From Candidatus Zixiibacteriota bacterium (lineage in GTDB: Bacteria > Zixibacteria > MSB-5A5 > GN15 > JACZUZ01): a stretch of DNA of 7,103 nt. The notes beneath the pieces were generated by a model. That model was given only the letters and a program-made list of their open reading frames with translations. It was not told the origin of the DNA and ran no database searches. This document shows positions 5,578 to 7,103 of this stretch, one piece after another. Position 1 is the first letter of the stretch, and each line of letters starts with the position of its first letter. Location of the stretch: positions 1 through 7,103 of the forward strand of contig JACZUZ010000096.1 in the NCBI GenBank assembly GCA_022572905.1, read 5' to 3'. Made by a program: the position numbers and the translations under genes.

Positions 5578-5886
5578 CGTGCAGAGATGGTGTGCCCAGA
5601 ATTTTGAATGGGCAAGGCGGTAATCGTGGCGCTACGGGAGGGCAGAGAATCTCGAAATGTTGTCCGATGCGAGGCATTCGCTTAGCATCGCACGAATCAA
5701 TTGAATCAATTTGATGTCATCAGGATACTTGTTGCGCTTAATGTGAACCCCGGATGTAGGATATTGTTAGGAGATGATTTGGGGATGAGTATCTTGATGA
5801 TCAAGAGACTGTCGAAGCCCTGATTTGGAAGATTATCTGACCACGGGGCAGCATGTTCTGTAAATAGCAAAGGAAAGTGAAACCGA
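5578..5886. other. Intergenic region with a possible gene remnant, no intact gene
   Basis: No intact gene, tRNA or repeat is visible in about 310 bases. A minus-strand frame is open at 5632-5766 (44 residues between stops). It reads like the end of a protein, with an amphipathic DDIKLIQLIRAMLSE, but has no usable start codon. A GCCCA/TGGGC inverted repeat near 5593-5613 lacks a T run, so I do not call it a terminator. The bases before 5887 contain the AGGAAAG Shine-Dalgarno of the next gene. Confidence 0.45.
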
Positions 5887-6663
5887 ATGGGACATTTGCG
5901 TCTCTGGAAACTCCCGAAAACTCATCGCTGGAAAGAGGTTGTCGAACAACTCGAGCTTGGAAGTGAAATACCGCAGCTCGCTGAATCCAGCCTGCGCGCC
6001 GCCGAGACCGGACTGTATCGTGCCGCAAAAGATGATGTTCTGATTTCCACGCTTCTGCAGGCGTTTCTTCTCTTTGAAGCCGCATCAAAGAAGTCACACA
6101 AAAATCTGCTTTCGCAACTCGGTTATCCGGTTTCTGCCGATACTTCACATTTCGATTTTATCATTCAATTTCGCAAGTTGGTCGAAGAAAGTTCTTCCTC
6201 CTATGCTAATCGAACCGACGCCGGTGAGATCGCCCTCAATGCTTTCACAGAAGTCCTGGGCAAGTATCTCAGGGCCGAGAGCGGTGACCTCTTCGATTCG
6301 AGAGATTCCAGAGTTATTGAGCGGCTGAGCAAGGCTTCCAAGGGGAAGCAGTTCCAGAGGTTGATGCGCGATTTCTATGCGAGTTTCACAAGTCGATATC
6401 TTGACTATTTCATTGGAAGAGAATTATCCCAACACATTGGCGCAAATGAGCGATTCCGAAATCTCTCCGAACAAGAGAGTTTCTCTCGGGATTTTGAACT
6501 ATATGTGCGCCAATCAATCCGAATAGTAGATGAGTTCACCCCAGGTTGGTACGGCAAGACAAAATTCAAGGGAGAGTTTGATCACAACAGTGTTCGCAAG
6601 TACGCTCATGTAGCTTTCAAGAAGATCGTTTCTGAGTTTGTTCGGGGAGGTGACTTAGATTAG
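5887..6663 (+). CDS. Conserved-looking helical protein of unknown function
   Basis: This 258-residue soluble protein starts at ATG 5887 with AGGAAAG about nine bases upstream. It has no signal peptide, membrane segment or recognisable catalytic motif and is predicted mainly alpha-helical. It opens with MGHLRLWKLPKTHRWKEVV, and its most conserved-looking block is KGKQFQRLMRDFYASFTSRYLDYFIGRELSQHIG at residues 152-185, followed by SIRIVDEFTPGWYGKT at 210-225. From memory, proteins with this opening (MGHLRLGxLPxT) and the RYLDYF...EL block recur in bacteria beside the kind of protein encoded next door, but I cannot name the family. The downstream frame overlaps its stop by one base, so the two are translationally coupled and probably act together. 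A defence role is inferred only from the neighbouring Cas9 and QatC-like gene. Confidence 0.85.
   Translation: MGHLRLWKLPKTHRWKEVVEQLELGSEIPQLAESSLRAAETGLYRAAKDDVLISTLLQAFLLFEAASKKSHKNLLSQLGYPVSADTSHFDFIIQFRKLVEESSSSYANRTDAGEIALNAFTEVLGKYLRAESGDLFDSRDSRVIERLSKASKGKQFQRLMRDFYASFTSRYLDYFIGRELSQHIGANERFRNLSEQESFSRDFELYVRQSIRIVDEFTPGWYGKTKFKGEFDHNSVRKYAHVAFKKIVSEFVRGGDLD
6643..6661 (+). promoter_or_regulatory. Strong Shine-Dalgarno selecting an ATT start codon
   Basis: GGGGAGGTGA at 6643-6652 is a near-perfect match to the 16S rRNA 3' end and lies six bases before ATT at 6659-6661. No ATG, GTG or TTG occurs in the downstream frame between the preceding stop (6656-6658) and the conserved region. 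The site therefore points to initiation at ATT, whose last base is the first base of the upstream TAG. Confidence 0.55.
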
Positions 6664-7103
6664 AGACTCCCCAACTAAAAAGACACTCTTTTGGTGCGGA
6701 GATGGAAATCCTCCAAGTATTGAGGCGACAGAATTTGATAGAATCTATTGCCTCAACACTACGCCTGGAAGCAAAAGTGTTTTTGTTAAATTTGAGAATA
6801 TCAGCTCAAAGCTCATTCAAAACATACCAGCCATTATCAAAGACCTTATTGAAATCGGGAGCTATGTATATTGCGCTGACCAATGCGTCAGTCGAGGGGG
6901 AGACTCCGGAAGAGGCAACGGCCAGGCATGGCAGCGAGACTTATCGTTGAACATTGCTGTCCGCTCGCTTGAAGTATGGACAGATCAGAAAATAAGAAAA
7001 TCACTTGAAAAGACGCTCGGTTTCTTATCAGGCGAGAAATTCTCAATAGAATTTCGCAAATTAGAAGCGGACTTCCCGGCCACTGGCTACTTTGAACTTG
7101 ATG
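6659..7103 (+). CDS. N-terminal part of a QatC/QueC-like protein (runs off the right edge)
   Basis: The frame is open from just after a stop at 6656-6658 to the window end (148 codons) and clearly coding. It contains KKTLFWCGDG at residues 7-16, VFVKFENISSKLIQNIP at 41-57, SYVYCADQCVSRGG at 68-81, a lone W91, SLEVW at 103-107, and LGFLSGEKFSIEF at 120-132. From memory, the order 'CADQ/AADE-x-VSRG, W-x-R, VxVR-x4-W, L-x-FLSGD-x-F-x-F' precedes the PP-loop ATPase domain (SGGxDS) in QueC-like proteins of defence loci, such as QatC of the Qat system. That catalytic part would lie beyond 7103, so the call is tentative. The first possible start is ATT at 6659, overlapping the upstream stop by one base behind an excellent Shine-Dalgarno. 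If ATT is not used, the gene may have lost its start by mutation or depend on frameshifting from the upstream gene. Confidence 0.6.
   Translation, partial: MRDSPTKKTLFWCGDGNPPSIEATEFDRIYCLNTTPGSKSVFVKFENISSKLIQNIPAIIKDLIEIGSYVYCADQCVSRGGDSGRGNGQAWQRDLSLNIAVRSLEVWTDQKIRKSLEKTLGFLSGEKFSIEFRKLEADFPATGYFELD

Noticed and set aside
5593..5613. GCCCA/TGGGC inverted repeat as a terminator for the array or cas9
   Set aside because: The stem is only 5 bp, there is no T run on either strand, and the location does not follow a transcript end.
5126..5623. Several overlapping open frames across the repeat array on both strands, with repeated peptides such as VRKRRLNASPS
   Set aside because: The repeat periods (66 and 60) are multiples of three, so the CRISPR repeats stay in frame and give repetitive peptides. 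They have no Shine-Dalgarno and the array explains the region.
5887..6663. Assignment of the 258-residue protein as QatB
   Set aside because: The length and neighbour would fit, but its opening and conserved blocks do not match QatB as I remember it.
6702..6950. 82-codon ORF starting with ATG at 6702
   Set aside because: It lies in another frame of the QatC-like gene, whose own frame stays open to the edge and carries the conserved-looking motifs.

Overview
The window looks like chromosomal DNA of a Gram-negative, probably uncultured bacterium of moderate GC. The evidence is a periplasmic/outer-membrane protein with a signal peptide, a haem-binding CxxCH and a porin-like tail, plus an Rrf2-type iron-sulfur regulator. 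The phylum cannot be fixed from this sequence.

Positions 1-1770 hold a leftward redox-response block. An Rrf2-family regulator (1259-1690) is followed, after a spacer with a strong promoter and an 11-bp perfect palindrome, by a 45-residue cysteine-rich small ORF (820-957). Next comes the 5' part of a cytochrome c/porin-like gene (804 to the left edge). The small ORF carries the same C-x6-C-x5-C ligand motif as the regulator and has its own Shine-Dalgarno.

Positions 1857-5498 form a compact type II-C CRISPR-Cas locus with no adaptation genes in view. It contains a leftward tracrRNA gene with anti-repeat, two hairpins and an intrinsic terminator (about 1857-1964), a rightward 1056-residue Cas9 (2020-5190), and a five-repeat, four-spacer array (5206-5498) starting 15 nt after the cas9 stop. 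The anti-repeat fixes the array orientation: crRNAs should be read from the minus strand, towards cas9. The repeats have diverged from each other, but most changes keep pairing with the tracrRNA through G-U wobble or Watson-Crick pairs. The tracrRNA and putative cas9 promoters interleave in about 65 bp, and the likely cas9 promoter lies inside the anti-repeat DNA.

Positions 5499-5886 are mostly non-coding. They hold a possible array leader and a short open stretch that may be a gene remnant. Positions 5887-7103 hold a rightward pair: a 258-residue helical protein of unassigned function, then the N-terminal part of a protein resembling the region before the PP-loop domain in QatC/QueC-like defence proteins. 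The second gene has no ATG, GTG or TTG start. An excellent Shine-Dalgarno instead sits just before an ATT that overlaps the upstream stop. Beside a stand-alone Cas9, this pair is a candidate second defence module, running off the right edge.
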